The notes: generated from the letters alone by a model not told the origin. 64,000 bases of DNA from Tepidamorphus sp. (GCA_028280885.1 JANQKY010000071.1:1-64000); one strand, 5' to 3'. Positions 44,897 through 53,777 are shown, counted from the first letter of the stretch. Program-made: numbers and translations.

Positions 44897-45658
44897 ATGG
44901 ATGAGACACCTCAGTCCAGCAGCGAAGCGGCCTATGAGCGGCTCCGCCAGCTGATCCTGGAAGGCGGGCTCGAGCCGGGTGAGCCGCTGCGTGCCTCGAC
45001 GCTTGCCGCAAGCTTCGGCTTCGGCCTGACTCCGCTGCGCGAAGCCCTCACCCGGCTCCAGTCGGAACATCTCGTCACCGCCAGTTTCAACCGCGGTTTC
45101 AAGGTCGTCGACAGCTCGGCCGAGGAACTGGCCGATCTCGGCAGAGTGCGCACGATGATCGAAACGCAGATGCTGTGCGAGGCGATCGAACATGGCGACC
45201 AGGATTGGGAAGTCGCGCTGGTCGCGGCCCACCACCAGCTGTCGCGCACCCCGATCCCGGGGCTTGGCGATCCGCAGGAGCGCTACCAGGACTGGTATCG
45301 CCAGCACAAAGCGTTCCACGAGGCCCTCACCGCCGCCAGCCGGTCGCCATGGCTTGCCCGGTTCTCGGTCCAGATCTTCGCTCAGCTCCGGCGCTATCAA
45401 AGCAAAATCCAGATCGAATCGACCGGGGCGAGCACGCAGGACTCCGGCCTCCGGGCCGAACTGGACGCGATGGCCAGGAGCGCGATGGCGCTCGAGGGCC
45501 ATACGAATCTGATGGACGCAGCCCTTGCCCGCGACGCGGAGACGGCGGCGCGGCTGATGCGCGAGCACGTACAGCTGTCGTCGCATGTCTATTGCAAGCT
45601 GCAGGACGTCCTGACCGGACTGGCTAGCGAAAACGCACTGGGGAACGCCGCGCAATGA
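44897..45658 (+). CDS. GntR-family (FCD-domain) regulator of tryptophan catabolism
   Basis: This 253-residue regulator has an N-terminal winged helix (about residues 5-70: YERLRQLILEGGLEPGEPLR, LREALTRLQSEHLV) and a C-terminal all-helical FCD ligand domain with the usual metal-binding His positions (WYRQHKAFHEALTAA, ARLMREHVQLS). ATG 44897 is preferred over the upstream TTG. Its TGA overlaps the kynA ATG by 4 bases, so the two proteins are made together. It likely controls kynA and the divergent importer in response to tryptophan or kynurenine. Confidence 0.9.
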   Translation: MDETPQSSSEAAYERLRQLILEGGLEPGEPLRASTLAASFGFGLTPLREALTRLQSEHLVTASFNRGFKVVDSSAEELADLGRVRTMIETQMLCEAIEHGDQDWEVALVAAHHQLSRTPIPGLGDPQERYQDWYRQHKAFHEALTAASRSPWLARFSVQIFAQLRRYQSKIQIESTGASTQDSGLRAELDAMARSAMALEGHTNLMDAALARDAETAARLMREHVQLSSHVYCKLQDVLTGLASENALGNAAQ

Positions 45659-46545
45659 CCGATACGAATGCCGAAGACCGCCTTCTGCAACGCGGCGTCG
45701 AGGAGACGCTGATAACCGAGTTCACCCGCAAGAAACGCAGCAGCTATGGCGACTTCCTGCAACTGAAGACGCTGCTCAACCTGCAGGAGACGTTCCAGGA
45801 TCCGCCGGAGCCGGACGAGTTGCTGTTTCTGATCATTCATCAGGTCAGCGAATTGTGGCTGAAGCTGATGCACTATCAGATCATGCAGATGCGCGACCAT
45901 CTGAGCGAGGACCGGTTCGGCCCGGCCTTCAAGAATATCGACCGCATCAAGGCGATCCAGAAGCAGCTCATCACGTCGTGGGAGACGCTGCTGACCATGA
46001 CGCCGGCCGACTACATGCTGTTCCGCGAGGCGCTCGGCTCCGGCTCCGGCTTCCAGAGCTACGGCTACCGGCAGATCGAGTTCATCCTCGGCAACAAGGA
46101 CCCCGCCACCATGAAGGTCCACCAGCACGACGCCGAGGTGATGGCGATGCTGGAGGCGACGCTTGCCGAGCCGTCGGTCTATGACGAGGTGATCCGCTGC
46201 CTCGCCCGCCAGGGCTTCGACGTGCCGGCGGACCTGCTGGACCGCGATGTTCGCGAGCCCTATTCCGGCGATCCGCGCATCGTCGCGATCTGGGAACAGG
46301 TCTATCGCGACACGGACACCTACTGGGACCTCTATACGCTTGCCGAAAAGCTGATGGACATGGAAACCCTGTTCCAGCGCTGGCGGTTCGACCACATGTC
46401 GGCGGTCGAACGGGTGATCGGCACGCAGCCCGGCACCGGCGGCTCATCAGGCGTGGCGTTTCTGAAGAAGGCGCTCGACCTGAAGTTCTTCCATGATCTC
46501 TACGACGTCCGCCAGGCGCTGTTCTACAAGGGGGACGGCAGCTAG
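45655..46545 (+). CDS. kynA: Tryptophan 2,3-dioxygenase
   Basis: This 296-residue haem enzyme opens the indole ring of L-tryptophan to N-formylkynurenine. Key stretches are LFLIIHQVSELWLKLMHYQI (distal His), GSGSGFQSYGYRQIEF (Arg that binds the substrate carboxylate), and RWRFDHMSAVERVIGTQPGT (proximal haem His). GTGGSSGVAFL closes the pocket. The length is normal. It is coupled to the GntR gene, and the kynurenine formamidase and kynureninase that should follow are not in the window. Confidence 0.96.
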   Translation: MTDTNAEDRLLQRGVEETLITEFTRKKRSSYGDFLQLKTLLNLQETFQDPPEPDELLFLIIHQVSELWLKLMHYQIMQMRDHLSEDRFGPAFKNIDRIKAIQKQLITSWETLLTMTPADYMLFREALGSGSGFQSYGYRQIEFILGNKDPATMKVHQHDAEVMAMLEATLAEPSVYDEVIRCLARQGFDVPADLLDRDVREPYSGDPRIVAIWEQVYRDTDTYWDLYTLAEKLMDMETLFQRWRFDHMSAVERVIGTQPGTGGSSGVAFLKKALDLKFFHDLYDVRQALFYKGDGS

Positions 46546-46552
46546 CGGCGGC

Positions 46553-48589
46553 TCAGACCGCAAGCGCGACCTGTTCGCGCAGCCGCGCCGGCCGGTTGCC
46601 GCCCGCCGCGAGGATGCGCCGCGCCACGGTGTGCCCCGACAGCACCGCGGCCTGGATGATCCCGGGCGCCAGGCAATCGCCGGCGAGATGGATCTCGCCG
46701 ATCCCCTCCATCGATCGCAATTCGTTCCGCAGATCGTCCCGCGGCGTCCGCGCCCCGACGAACACGATGGCGGGTGAATTGAGATCGACTGCCTGACCCG
46801 TCAACGTATCCCGGAACGTGCCGCCGGCGACGAGCTTCAGATTGGGGCGAAGATCGACGTTCAGGGCGCCGAGCCGCTCGATGATGCGCCCCTGATCCAG
46901 CGTGAAATCGGTCCAGGTCGCGATCATCGGCATCGGCGTCACATAGGTCACCGCGTGCCCGGCGGCGGCGAGACGTTCGGCGATCACGCTCGCCATGTAG
47001 AAATGATCGTCGTCATAGACGACGAAACGTGACGCCGGCCGATCCGCCAACCCGCCATCCATGATGTCGTCGGGCGTCAGCACCTCGCAATCGCCGATAT
47101 CGAGCGGGGCGAGGCTCGTCGAGCCGACCCCGTCGGCCCGCCAGGTGGCGCCGGTGGCAAGCGTGATCGTGTCGGCGCCGAACTCGGCGATGTCGGCGGC
47201 ACCAAGCGGGCTTTCCAGGAACAGGGCGGCGTCGGCGCTCTGCGAGAGCTGATAGACCCGGTAGTCGCGCACGCGCGTCCAGCTTGAAAGCCCCGGCAGC
47301 CGCGCCTCGCGCGTCACCCGGCCGCCGGCCTCGCGTGCGGCATCGGCGATCGTGACATGCTGGCCGGCGCGTAAGAGCGTCGTTGCGCATTCCAGCCCCG
47401 CCGGCCCGGCGCCGACGATCAAATGCGAGCGCCGGCCCGTCGAGATCGCCGGCGCCTCGGGATGCCAGCCGCTGCGCCATTCCTCCGAGATCGTCGGGTT
47501 CTGCGTGCAGCGCACCGGCAGCCCGTAGCTGTCCATGCTGACGCAGATATTGCAGCCGATGCATTCGCGGATCTCGTCGATGCGGCCGTCGCGGATCTTG
47601 GCCGGCAGGAACGGATCGGCGATCGACGGACGCGCCGCGCCGATCAGGTCGAGCTGACCCTTGCGAACCATCGAGACCATCTTGTCGGGCGAGGTGAAGC
47701 GGCCGACGCCGACGACCGGCTTGGTCGTCACCGACTTGACGAAATCGGTGAAGGGCAGCTGAAAGCCTTCCTCGGAAAACCGTGCCGTCTGACTGTCATT
47801 CGGCCAGCCGGACAGGTTGACGTCCCACAGGTCGGGCAGTTCGGCCAGCGCCTCGACCACCTCGCGGCCCTCCCCGTCATGGGTCAGGCCGCCCGGCTTG
47901 CCGGGTTCGGCGACGCTGAAACGCAGGGCCACCGCCTGCTCGCCGGCGGCAACCTCGAGCGTATCCTCCAGCACCTCCCGCACCAGCCGCAGGCGGTTTT
48001 CCAGCGAGCCGCCATAGCAATCACTGCGCTGGTTGGTCTGGGCCGACAGGAAATGATTGAAGATCGACAGGTCATGGGCGGCATAGACGTAGAGTATGTC
48101 GTAACCGGCGCGCCTGGCCCGCTCGGCCGCCGCCTTGTGGTCGGCGCGGAAGGCGCGGATATCGGCAAGATCCATCTCGCGCGCCTGCGCGGGCACCTCG
48201 GGGCGCAGCACCGGCAGCGCGCTCGGGCCGATCACGGAAAAGCCGGTGGTCATGTTGCGGGCCCGCATGCCGCCATGGCCAAGCTCGATCGCCGCCAGGC
48301 TGCCGTGTTTCTTGATCGCCGCCACCTGGGCGGCATGGCGCGGGATATCGCTGTCGTCCCAGATCCGCTCCATCGGATGGTTGGCCATGTCCGAATCCGG
48401 GCCGATCTCGCAGATCTGCATGGCAACCGTGCCCCAGCCGCCCTCCGCCTTCATGCCGCGCAGCGCGATCGCGCCATGCGGCTGGTTCCAGCCGTGGCCG
48501 GTCGCGTGCGGGACGGCATAGAAGCGGTTCGGTGCCGTCACCGGGCCGATTTGAACGGGCTCGAACAGGATATCGTAGGGCGATGTCAT
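46553..48589 (-). CDS. Trimethylamine-dehydrogenase-like Fe-S flavoenzyme
   Basis: This 678-residue protein has the TMADH/2,4-dienoyl-CoA reductase architecture: an FMN barrel (about 1-345), a [4Fe-4S] loop with four Cys (CIGCNICVSMDSYGLPVRC) and a C-terminal dinucleotide-binding half (LIVGAGPAGLECATTLLRAG). YVYAAHDLSIFNHFLSAQ keeps the Tyr/His pair. Where TMADH has VPHCIGAG, this protein has VPHATGHG, so the Cys that covalently holds FMN is absent. The substrate-bowl aromatic in the following strand is also changed. It is therefore not a trimethylamine dehydrogenase. Demethylation of an N-methyl compound or enoate reduction are options. It is the last gene of the tct operon, overlapping the Tm-1-like gene by 4 bases. 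Confidence 0.88.
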   Translation of the reverse strand: MTSPYDILFEPVQIGPVTAPNRFYAVPHATGHGWNQPHGAIALRGMKAEGGWGTVAMQICEIGPDSDMANHPMERIWDDSDIPRHAAQVAAIKKHGSLAAIELGHGGMRARNMTTGFSVIGPSALPVLRPEVPAQAREMDLADIRAFRADHKAAAERARRAGYDILYVYAAHDLSIFNHFLSAQTNQRSDCYGGSLENRLRLVREVLEDTLEVAAGEQAVALRFSVAEPGKPGGLTHDGEGREVVEALAELPDLWDVNLSGWPNDSQTARFSEEGFQLPFTDFVKSVTTKPVVGVGRFTSPDKMVSMVRKGQLDLIGAARPSIADPFLPAKIRDGRIDEIRECIGCNICVSMDSYGLPVRCTQNPTISEEWRSGWHPEAPAISTGRRSHLIVGAGPAGLECATTLLRAGQHVTIADAAREAGGRVTREARLPGLSSWTRVRDYRVYQLSQSADAALFLESPLGAADIAEFGADTITLATGATWRADGVGSTSLAPLDIGDCEVLTPDDIMDGGLADRPASRFVVYDDDHFYMASVIAERLAAAGHAVTYVTPMPMIATWTDFTLDQGRIIERLGALNVDLRPNLKLVAGGTFRDTLTGQAVDLNSPAIVFVGARTPRDDLRNELRSMEGIGEIHLAGDCLAPGIIQAAVLSGHTVARRILAAGGNRPARLREQVALAV

Positions 48590-49827
48590 TGAACTGTGAT
48601 CCTGACTGTGCCGTCCGCGATCCAGGCATCGAAGACTTGAAGCGCGGCGTCAGCGAAGGCCTGGTCGTTGATATGGGCATCGATCTCTGTGAGCCGCGCC
48701 GGCGGCCTGATGGCGCTGCGCATCTCGTCGAGGAAGTGGCCGAGCCCTTCCGGATCGTGGGCGGGTTCGCCCGGCCGGTCCCATTCCTCGATGCCCTGCG
48801 TGGGCAGCAGCACATGGACCGGCGCGGCCGACTGCGCCAGCCGCCGGCCCATCTCGCGCGCGGTCTCCCGGCGCTCCTCGTTGTTCAGCGCCGATGACTT
48901 GATCAACCGGTTATGGGCATGGAACGGCCGGTCGGCGAAACGCTCGGGGATATCCTGCCAGCCGGCGAAATCGATCAGATCGAGGCAGCCCGGCGCGACA
49001 AGCTGGGGGATGTCGGCCTTACCGGCATTCAGCATCCGGTCCGCCCCGGCATGGATCACCGATCCGGCCATCAGGTTGCCCAGTTCCGGCAGGGCGAAAT
49101 CCATCACACAGGCAAAGCCGCCCTGCCCGGCGATCCTCTCATACGCCATGCCGCCCATGCCGGTGGCATGGAAGATCGCCACCTCGAACCCGCGCTCCTC
49201 GAGCGCCGGCTTCAGCTTGCCCATATAGGACAGGCAGGACGAGCCGAGCGACGTCATGCCAACGACCGGCCGGTCGGCAGACGGTTTCTCGACCGCCCGT
49301 GCAGCCCCGAGCACCGCGCCGGCTGCCTGCGACAGCGACGATTTGCAGATCGAATTGAGGCCGTAGAGCCCGCCCGCCCACAGGATCATCTGCAGGTCGG
49401 GCGACAGCCGGTCGGCCGGGATCAGCGGCGAGTAGGACACCGTCGAGACGATGTATTTGGGAACACCCAGCGGCAGCGCCTGGCAGACGTCCAGCGCCAG
49501 ATCGGTACCCATCGTTCCGCCCAGGATGACGACCCCGTCGATCCGGCCGGCCGCGTGAAGCTCCGCAGCCTTGGACGCAGCACCCTGCGCCATGATCTGC
49601 ATCGCGGTGTTCTCGTCGCCGCTGTCGATGGCAGCCTGGATCGAGCTTCCGGCCGCCTCGGCCACCGCGTGCTTGGAAATCTCGCAGGGCGTCGACGGAT
49701 CGCCGAGCACGCTGACATCCATCTCCACCACGCCGCCGCCGAGCCGGCGGATGCAGTCGGCCATATAGGCCAGTTCGTCGTCCTTGGTGTCGTAGGTGCC
49801 GACGATCAGGATGGTCCGGTCGGTCAT
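48586..49827 (-). CDS. Tm-1-like ATP-binding protein (UPF0261)
   Basis: This 413-residue protein belongs to UPF0261, the bacterial relatives of the tomato Tm-1 N-terminal domain. TILIVGTYDTKDDELAYMAD at the start, GVVILGGTMGTDLALDVCQAL, SLGSSCLSYMGKLKPALEERG and FHATGMGGMAYERIAGQGGF are family hallmarks. The biochemical role in bacteria is not established as far as I know. It overlaps tctA and the flavoenzyme by 4 bases each, which ties it to metabolism of whatever TctCBA imports. Confidence 0.92.
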   Translation of the reverse strand: MTDRTILIVGTYDTKDDELAYMADCIRRLGGGVVEMDVSVLGDPSTPCEISKHAVAEAAGSSIQAAIDSGDENTAMQIMAQGAASKAAELHAAGRIDGVVILGGTMGTDLALDVCQALPLGVPKYIVSTVSYSPLIPADRLSPDLQMILWAGGLYGLNSICKSSLSQAAGAVLGAARAVEKPSADRPVVGMTSLGSSCLSYMGKLKPALEERGFEVAIFHATGMGGMAYERIAGQGGFACVMDFALPELGNLMAGSVIHAGADRMLNAGKADIPQLVAPGCLDLIDFAGWQDIPERFADRPFHAHNRLIKSSALNNEERRETAREMGRRLAQSAAPVHVLLPTQGIEEWDRPGEPAHDPEGLGHFLDEMRSAIRPPARLTEIDAHINDQAFADAALQVFDAWIADGTVRITVQ

Positions 49828-51314
49828 CTGCTCTTGCCCTTGTCGCTGCGCCAGGCCCGCCAGACGCCCCGGAAATGGCTGGCGACGACGAGCACAATGA
49901 TGAGGAAGAGGATGAAGGCGATCGGCCTGTCGATGAAATCGAACGGCGTCTTCACCCGCATCATCGAAGTGCGCAGCTTGGCCTCCATGATGCCGCCCAG
50001 CACCATGCCCAGGATGATCGGCACGATCGGCAGGTTGAGCCGTTTCAGGATGAAGCCGAAGATCCCGAAGGCGCCCGCCACCGCGCAGTCAACGGCGGAA
50101 TTGCGCAGGCTGTAGACCCCGACGAAGCTGAGCGTCAGCACCGCGATGCCGAGAAACCGGGTTGGGATCTCGATGACCCTGAGCAGCGTGTTGGTCGAGA
50201 ACAATAGGAAGACCAGCACCAGCACGTTGAGGATGAGCAGCGCCAGATAAAGCGCCACGACGAAATCCATCTGGTTCTGGAACAGGCCCGGTCCGGGCAC
50301 GACGTTGTGGACGTAGAAGACCGACAGCATCATCGCCGTCAGCGCCTCGCCGGGGATGCCGAGCGCCAAAAGCGGGATCATCGCGGCCGCCGGCACCGCG
50401 TTGTTGGAGGCTTCCGAGGCGACCAGCCCCTCCGGCGAGCCCCGGCCGAACATCTCAGGCGTGCGCGAGGTCTTCTGGGCGTAGGTGTAGCTCATGAACT
50501 GCGCGGTGAACTCGCCGACGCCCGGGATCATGCCCATCATCACGCCGAAGCCGGAGGCGACCGTCGCCACCCGCTTGTAGAGCGCCAGTTCCTTGAAGCC
50601 GGAGAAGAAGCCGCCGCGGAGGGCGTCGATGTGGGAGCGCTTGTCCGGCTCGACCAGAAGCACGAAGGCCTGGCTGAGCGCAAACAGGCCGAGCACCACG
50701 ACGATCAGGTCGATGCCGCCCGACAGCCAGGACTGGCCGAACGTATAGCGCTGCGAATACTGGATCGGTTCGAGCCCGATCGTGTTCAGGAAGATGCCGA
50801 GGCAGGCCAGCATGCCGGCGGCCATGATCTGGCCGCGATGGGCCAGCACCACCAGGACGATGCCGAGCAGCGCGGCCAGGAAGATCTCGCGGCTGCCGAA
50901 CATCGGCGCGATCCAGGCCAGCACCGGCGACAGGGCGATCAGGCAGATGACGGAAAACACGCCGCCGAAGAAGCTCGCCGAATAGGCAAGGCTCAGCGCC
51001 CGGCGCGCCTCGCCCCGCTTCGTCATCGGCGTGCCCTCGTAGGTGGTCAGCGCGTTGACCGCCGTGCCGGGCGTGTTGATCAGGATCGCGGGAATCGCGC
51101 CGCCATACATCGAGCTGCCATAGATGCCGAGCAGCGCCGTCAGCCCGACGATCGGATCGAGCGAGAAGGTGGCCGGCAGCAGGATCGCGATCGCAACGGC
51201 CGGACCGACGCCGGGGATCGCGCCGATGACGACGCCACCAGCCGACCCCACCAAAAGGGCCGCCAGCACGTCCCAGCGCGCCAGGATGGCGAAGGAGGAC
51301 AGCAGGATATCCAT
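49824..51314 (-). CDS. TctA-type large permease of a tripartite tricarboxylate transporter
   Basis: At 496 residues this is full-length TctA with about twelve hydrophobic segments. The family regions GAIPGVGPAVAIAILLPATF near residue 32 and GMIPGVGEFTAQFMSYTYAQ form the two-fold repeated PGxG motifs, and LGIPGEALTAMMLSVFY is a third. It couples cation gradient to uptake of a substrate delivered by TctC. Carboxylates are usual, but citrate is not implied here. Confidence 0.94.
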   Translation of the reverse strand: MDILLSSFAILARWDVLAALLVGSAGGVVIGAIPGVGPAVAIAILLPATFSLDPIVGLTALLGIYGSSMYGGAIPAILINTPGTAVNALTTYEGTPMTKRGEARRALSLAYSASFFGGVFSVICLIALSPVLAWIAPMFGSREIFLAALLGIVLVVLAHRGQIMAAGMLACLGIFLNTIGLEPIQYSQRYTFGQSWLSGGIDLIVVVLGLFALSQAFVLLVEPDKRSHIDALRGGFFSGFKELALYKRVATVASGFGVMMGMIPGVGEFTAQFMSYTYAQKTSRTPEMFGRGSPEGLVASEASNNAVPAAAMIPLLALGIPGEALTAMMLSVFYVHNVVPGPGLFQNQMDFVVALYLALLILNVLVLVFLLFSTNTLLRVIEIPTRFLGIAVLTLSFVGVYSLRNSAVDCAVAGAFGIFGFILKRLNLPIVPIILGMVLGGIMEAKLRTSMMRVKTPFDFIDRPIAFILFLIIVLVVASHFRGVWRAWRSDKGKSR

Positions 51315-51315
51315 G

Positions 51316-51831
51316 TCAGAAATTCACGATCATGACATTGCGCAGCGCGTCGGGCAGGTACTCGTAGACCGCGCCGCCGGGGATCTTGACCGAAAGCCCG
51401 GTCTTGAAGACCAGCACCACCGCGATGCCGACGCCGGCCGCCAGCCCCAGATGCCGGGCCGAGCGATAGCCGAGCCGCAGGGCGAGCAGCACGGTGAAAC
51501 AGATCGAGGCGGCCAGGTAGCCGATGATCGGCACGGCGATCACATAGGCCATGAACCAGACGAAATACTCCACCGCGCGCAGCCAGATCAGCGGTTCCAC
51601 GCCGCTGGTCGGCACCCGGCGCCGATAGGTTTCGGCAAGATAGGCCGCGCCGAACACCACCATGCCGATGACGCCGACCGCCGGCCAGAAGCGCGGCTGC
51701 GCGAACATCTGCCCCTTGGCGGAGAATTTCGTTTCCGCCCCAAGCTGCGACAGCAGGATCAGCGACCCGATCAGAAACGCCGCAGCGAAGAGCATGCTTC
51801 CCGGCTGGAAGGGCCTGGCTTGCTGTTTCAT
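51316..51831 (-). CDS. TctB-type small permease
   Basis: This 171-residue protein has four membrane helices (for example GSMLFAAAFLIGSLILLSQL and FGAAYL), the standard layout of TctB. ATG 51831 follows GGGGGAAA, and a longer upstream frame has no ribosome site. It ends directly before tctA. The C-terminus VYEYLPDALRNVMIVNF is typical of the family. Confidence 0.9.
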   Translation of the reverse strand: MKQQARPFQPGSMLFAAAFLIGSLILLSQLGAETKFSAKGQMFAQPRFWPAVGVIGMVVFGAAYLAETYRRRVPTSGVEPLIWLRAVEYFVWFMAYVIAVPIIGYLAASICFTVLLALRLGYRSARHLGLAAGVGIAVVLVFKTGLSVKIPGGAVYEYLPDALRNVMIVNF

Positions 51832-51939
51832 CGCATTTCCCCCGTGCCTGCATCCGGCGACCGTGTGCAGGGTCTTACGTAGAGGATCCGAGCACCGGCC
51901 GCATGGCGCGGCCGGCACGGCGATGTCTGTATTGGACCG

Positions 51940-52875
51940 CTATTCCAGCAGCGCGCCGATCCGGTTGAGCGCCTCTTCGTCGGCGACGATCTGCGCTGCG
52001 GCCGCATCGGCATCCAGCCAGTAAACGGCGGCGCCGGTCTCAGCGGCGAGCGCCTGGGCCCGTTCACCCATCACCGTTTCCTTGGCAACTGCGATGATCT
52101 TGTCACGCACGTCCTGGGGCGTCCCCTTGGGCACGAACAGGCCGTTCCACAGCGCGATATCCAGGTCCGGCGCCGTCTCGCCCATGGTCGGCGCGTCCGG
52201 CGTCAGCGGAATGCGGTCACCGGTGATCGAGGCCAGCACCTTGATATCGTCGAGACAGGGCAGCACCAGTTGCAGGGTCGTGTTGATCACGTCCGCGTCG
52301 CCGGAAGCCAGCGTGTTGCAGTCGAGCATGTCGAAGGCCGCTTCCGAGCCCCACTCGAAACCGGCGGTCTTGGCATAGGCGAGCGTCACGCGGGTCGGCA
52401 CCAGCGGCGCGCCGAAATGGCCGAGCGCCAGATCGTTCGACTTCGCGTATTCGGCCATTTCCTCGATCGTGTCGTAGGGCGCGTCACCGGCGGCCGCGAG
52501 CACGAAGGGATAGGTCAGGAAGATCCCCAGCGGATCGAATTTCGCCGGCGCCAGGTCGGGAATGCCGATCTTGTGGCCAATCACCGGAACCGCGATCACG
52601 AATGAGCCGATCGTGTAACCGTCCGGCTCGGCATTGGCCACCTCGATGGCGCCCGGGAACGGCCCGCCGCCACCGCCGGGCTTGTTCACCACGGCGGCGC
52701 TCACACCGTAAGTCTCCTGGAAGTCCTCGGCGATCATCCGCGTCAGCACGTCTTCCAGGTCGCCGGGCGGCCACGGCACGATGAAGCTCACCGGTTTTTC
52801 GGGATACTCGGCAAAGGCAGGCGCGACGCCTGCCATGACAAGGGCAGCGGCGACCGCCGCGACGGATCTTCTCAT
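51940..52875 (-). CDS. TctC-type extracytoplasmic binding protein
   Basis: This 311-residue exported protein has a signal peptide (SVAAVAAALVMAGVAPAFA) and a Bug/TctC fold starting YPEKPVSFIVPWPPGDLEDV, where the family usually has PGGxxD. DMLDCNTLASGDADVI holds a Cys unusual for the family. It is the first gene of tctCBA-Tm1-flavoenzyme, with AGGAGAGG before its ATG, and is divergent from an IclR regulator. Confidence 0.93.
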   Translation of the reverse strand: MRRSVAAVAAALVMAGVAPAFAEYPEKPVSFIVPWPPGDLEDVLTRMIAEDFQETYGVSAAVVNKPGGGGGPFPGAIEVANAEPDGYTIGSFVIAVPVIGHKIGIPDLAPAKFDPLGIFLTYPFVLAAAGDAPYDTIEEMAEYAKSNDLALGHFGAPLVPTRVTLAYAKTAGFEWGSEAAFDMLDCNTLASGDADVINTTLQLVLPCLDDIKVLASITGDRIPLTPDAPTMGETAPDLDIALWNGLFVPKGTPQDVRDKIIAVAKETVMGERAQALAAETGAAVYWLDADAAAAQIVADEEALNRIGALLE

Positions 52876-52917
52876 GGTCCTCTCCTAGTCGATTTTTGTC
52901 GATATTTGATTAATTGG

Positions 52918-52933
52918 TGCATATAATGATGCA
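52918..52933. promoter_or_regulatory. Palindrome TGCAT-N6-ATGCA, candidate IclR operator
   Basis: TGCATATAATGATGCA lies in the 110-base divergent gap between tctC and iclR, in an AT-rich patch. The 5-base arms are perfect around a 6-base spacer. IclR proteins commonly bind a short palindrome in the divergent region next to their own gene, so this is the best candidate site here. Confidence 0.5.
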
Positions 52934-52985
52934 TTAACTCCTTAGAAAGAGTCAACTGTTTCGTTCGGTCCGGGAGGCATATGCG

Positions 52986-53732
52986 ATGAGCACGGTGGAC
53001 AAGGCCTTGTCTGTGTTGGATTTATTCTCGGAGAGCGAACCGAATCTGGGCCTGTCGGAAATCGCCCGGAAGCTCGGCTGGGACAAATCCAATGTCCGGC
53101 GCTATGTCAGCGATCTGGCCGGCCGCGGCATCCTCGAACAGAATGCGCGCGACAAGACCTACTGTCTCGGCCCCGCGCTGACGCGGCTGGCGATGGTGCG
53201 CGACCGCACCCATCCGATCGCCAGGCAGTCGCTGGGCATCCTGGAGGATCTCGTCGCTGCGACCGGCGAAACCGCCCATATCAGCACGTTCGTCGCCGGC
53301 AAGCTGATGACCACCGCGGTGGTGGAGACCACGTTCAAGGGAACGCGGGTCTATATCGACCCCGCCGAGCCCCTGCCCTTTCACGCCACCGGTTCGGGGA
53401 TCGCCTTTCTGTCGCACAGCGACGAGGCGCGTGTTTCAGACATCCTGGCGCGCGATTTCGAGGCGTTCACGGCGCAGACACCCGTGGCCGACGCCGAGAT
53501 CCTGGCTCGCCTCCAAGCGGCGCGGGAGGCGGGATACGCGCTTGTGGCCGGCTCCTATGAAATCGACGTCGTCGGCGTCGCCGCCCCGATCCTGGGCTTC
53601 GACGGCCTTGCCGTGGGCGCCGTCGCGGTCGCGACGCCGACCGCCCGTTTCGGCGATCAGGTCAAGGAGACCATCATCGCCAATGTGCTCGCCGCCGCGG
53701 GGCGGCTCTCCAAGCTGCATGGCGCTGCGTGA
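52986..53732 (+). CDS. IclR-family transcriptional regulator
   Basis: This 248-residue regulator has an N-terminal winged helix (VDKALSVLDLFSESEPNLGL, LGWDKSNVRRYVSDL) and a C-terminal GAF-like effector domain (HISTFVAGKLMTTAV, GSYEIDVVGVAAPILGFDG). ATG 52986 follows GGGAGG. It is divergent from the tct operon and probably controls it in response to the imported compound or a product. Confidence 0.93.
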   Translation: MSTVDKALSVLDLFSESEPNLGLSEIARKLGWDKSNVRRYVSDLAGRGILEQNARDKTYCLGPALTRLAMVRDRTHPIARQSLGILEDLVAATGETAHISTFVAGKLMTTAVVETTFKGTRVYIDPAEPLPFHATGSGIAFLSHSDEARVSDILARDFEAFTAQTPVADAEILARLQAAREAGYALVAGSYEIDVVGVAAPILGFDGLAVGAVAVATPTARFGDQVKETIIANVLAAAGRLSKLHGAA

Positions 53733-53777
53733 GCCGGCGATACCGACCCGCGTTATCCGCCTCGCCGCTGCCAGCCG

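Noticed and set aside
46553-48589. Calling this gene trimethylamine dehydrogenase
   Set aside because: The cysteine that covalently binds FMN and a substrate-bowl aromatic are missing.
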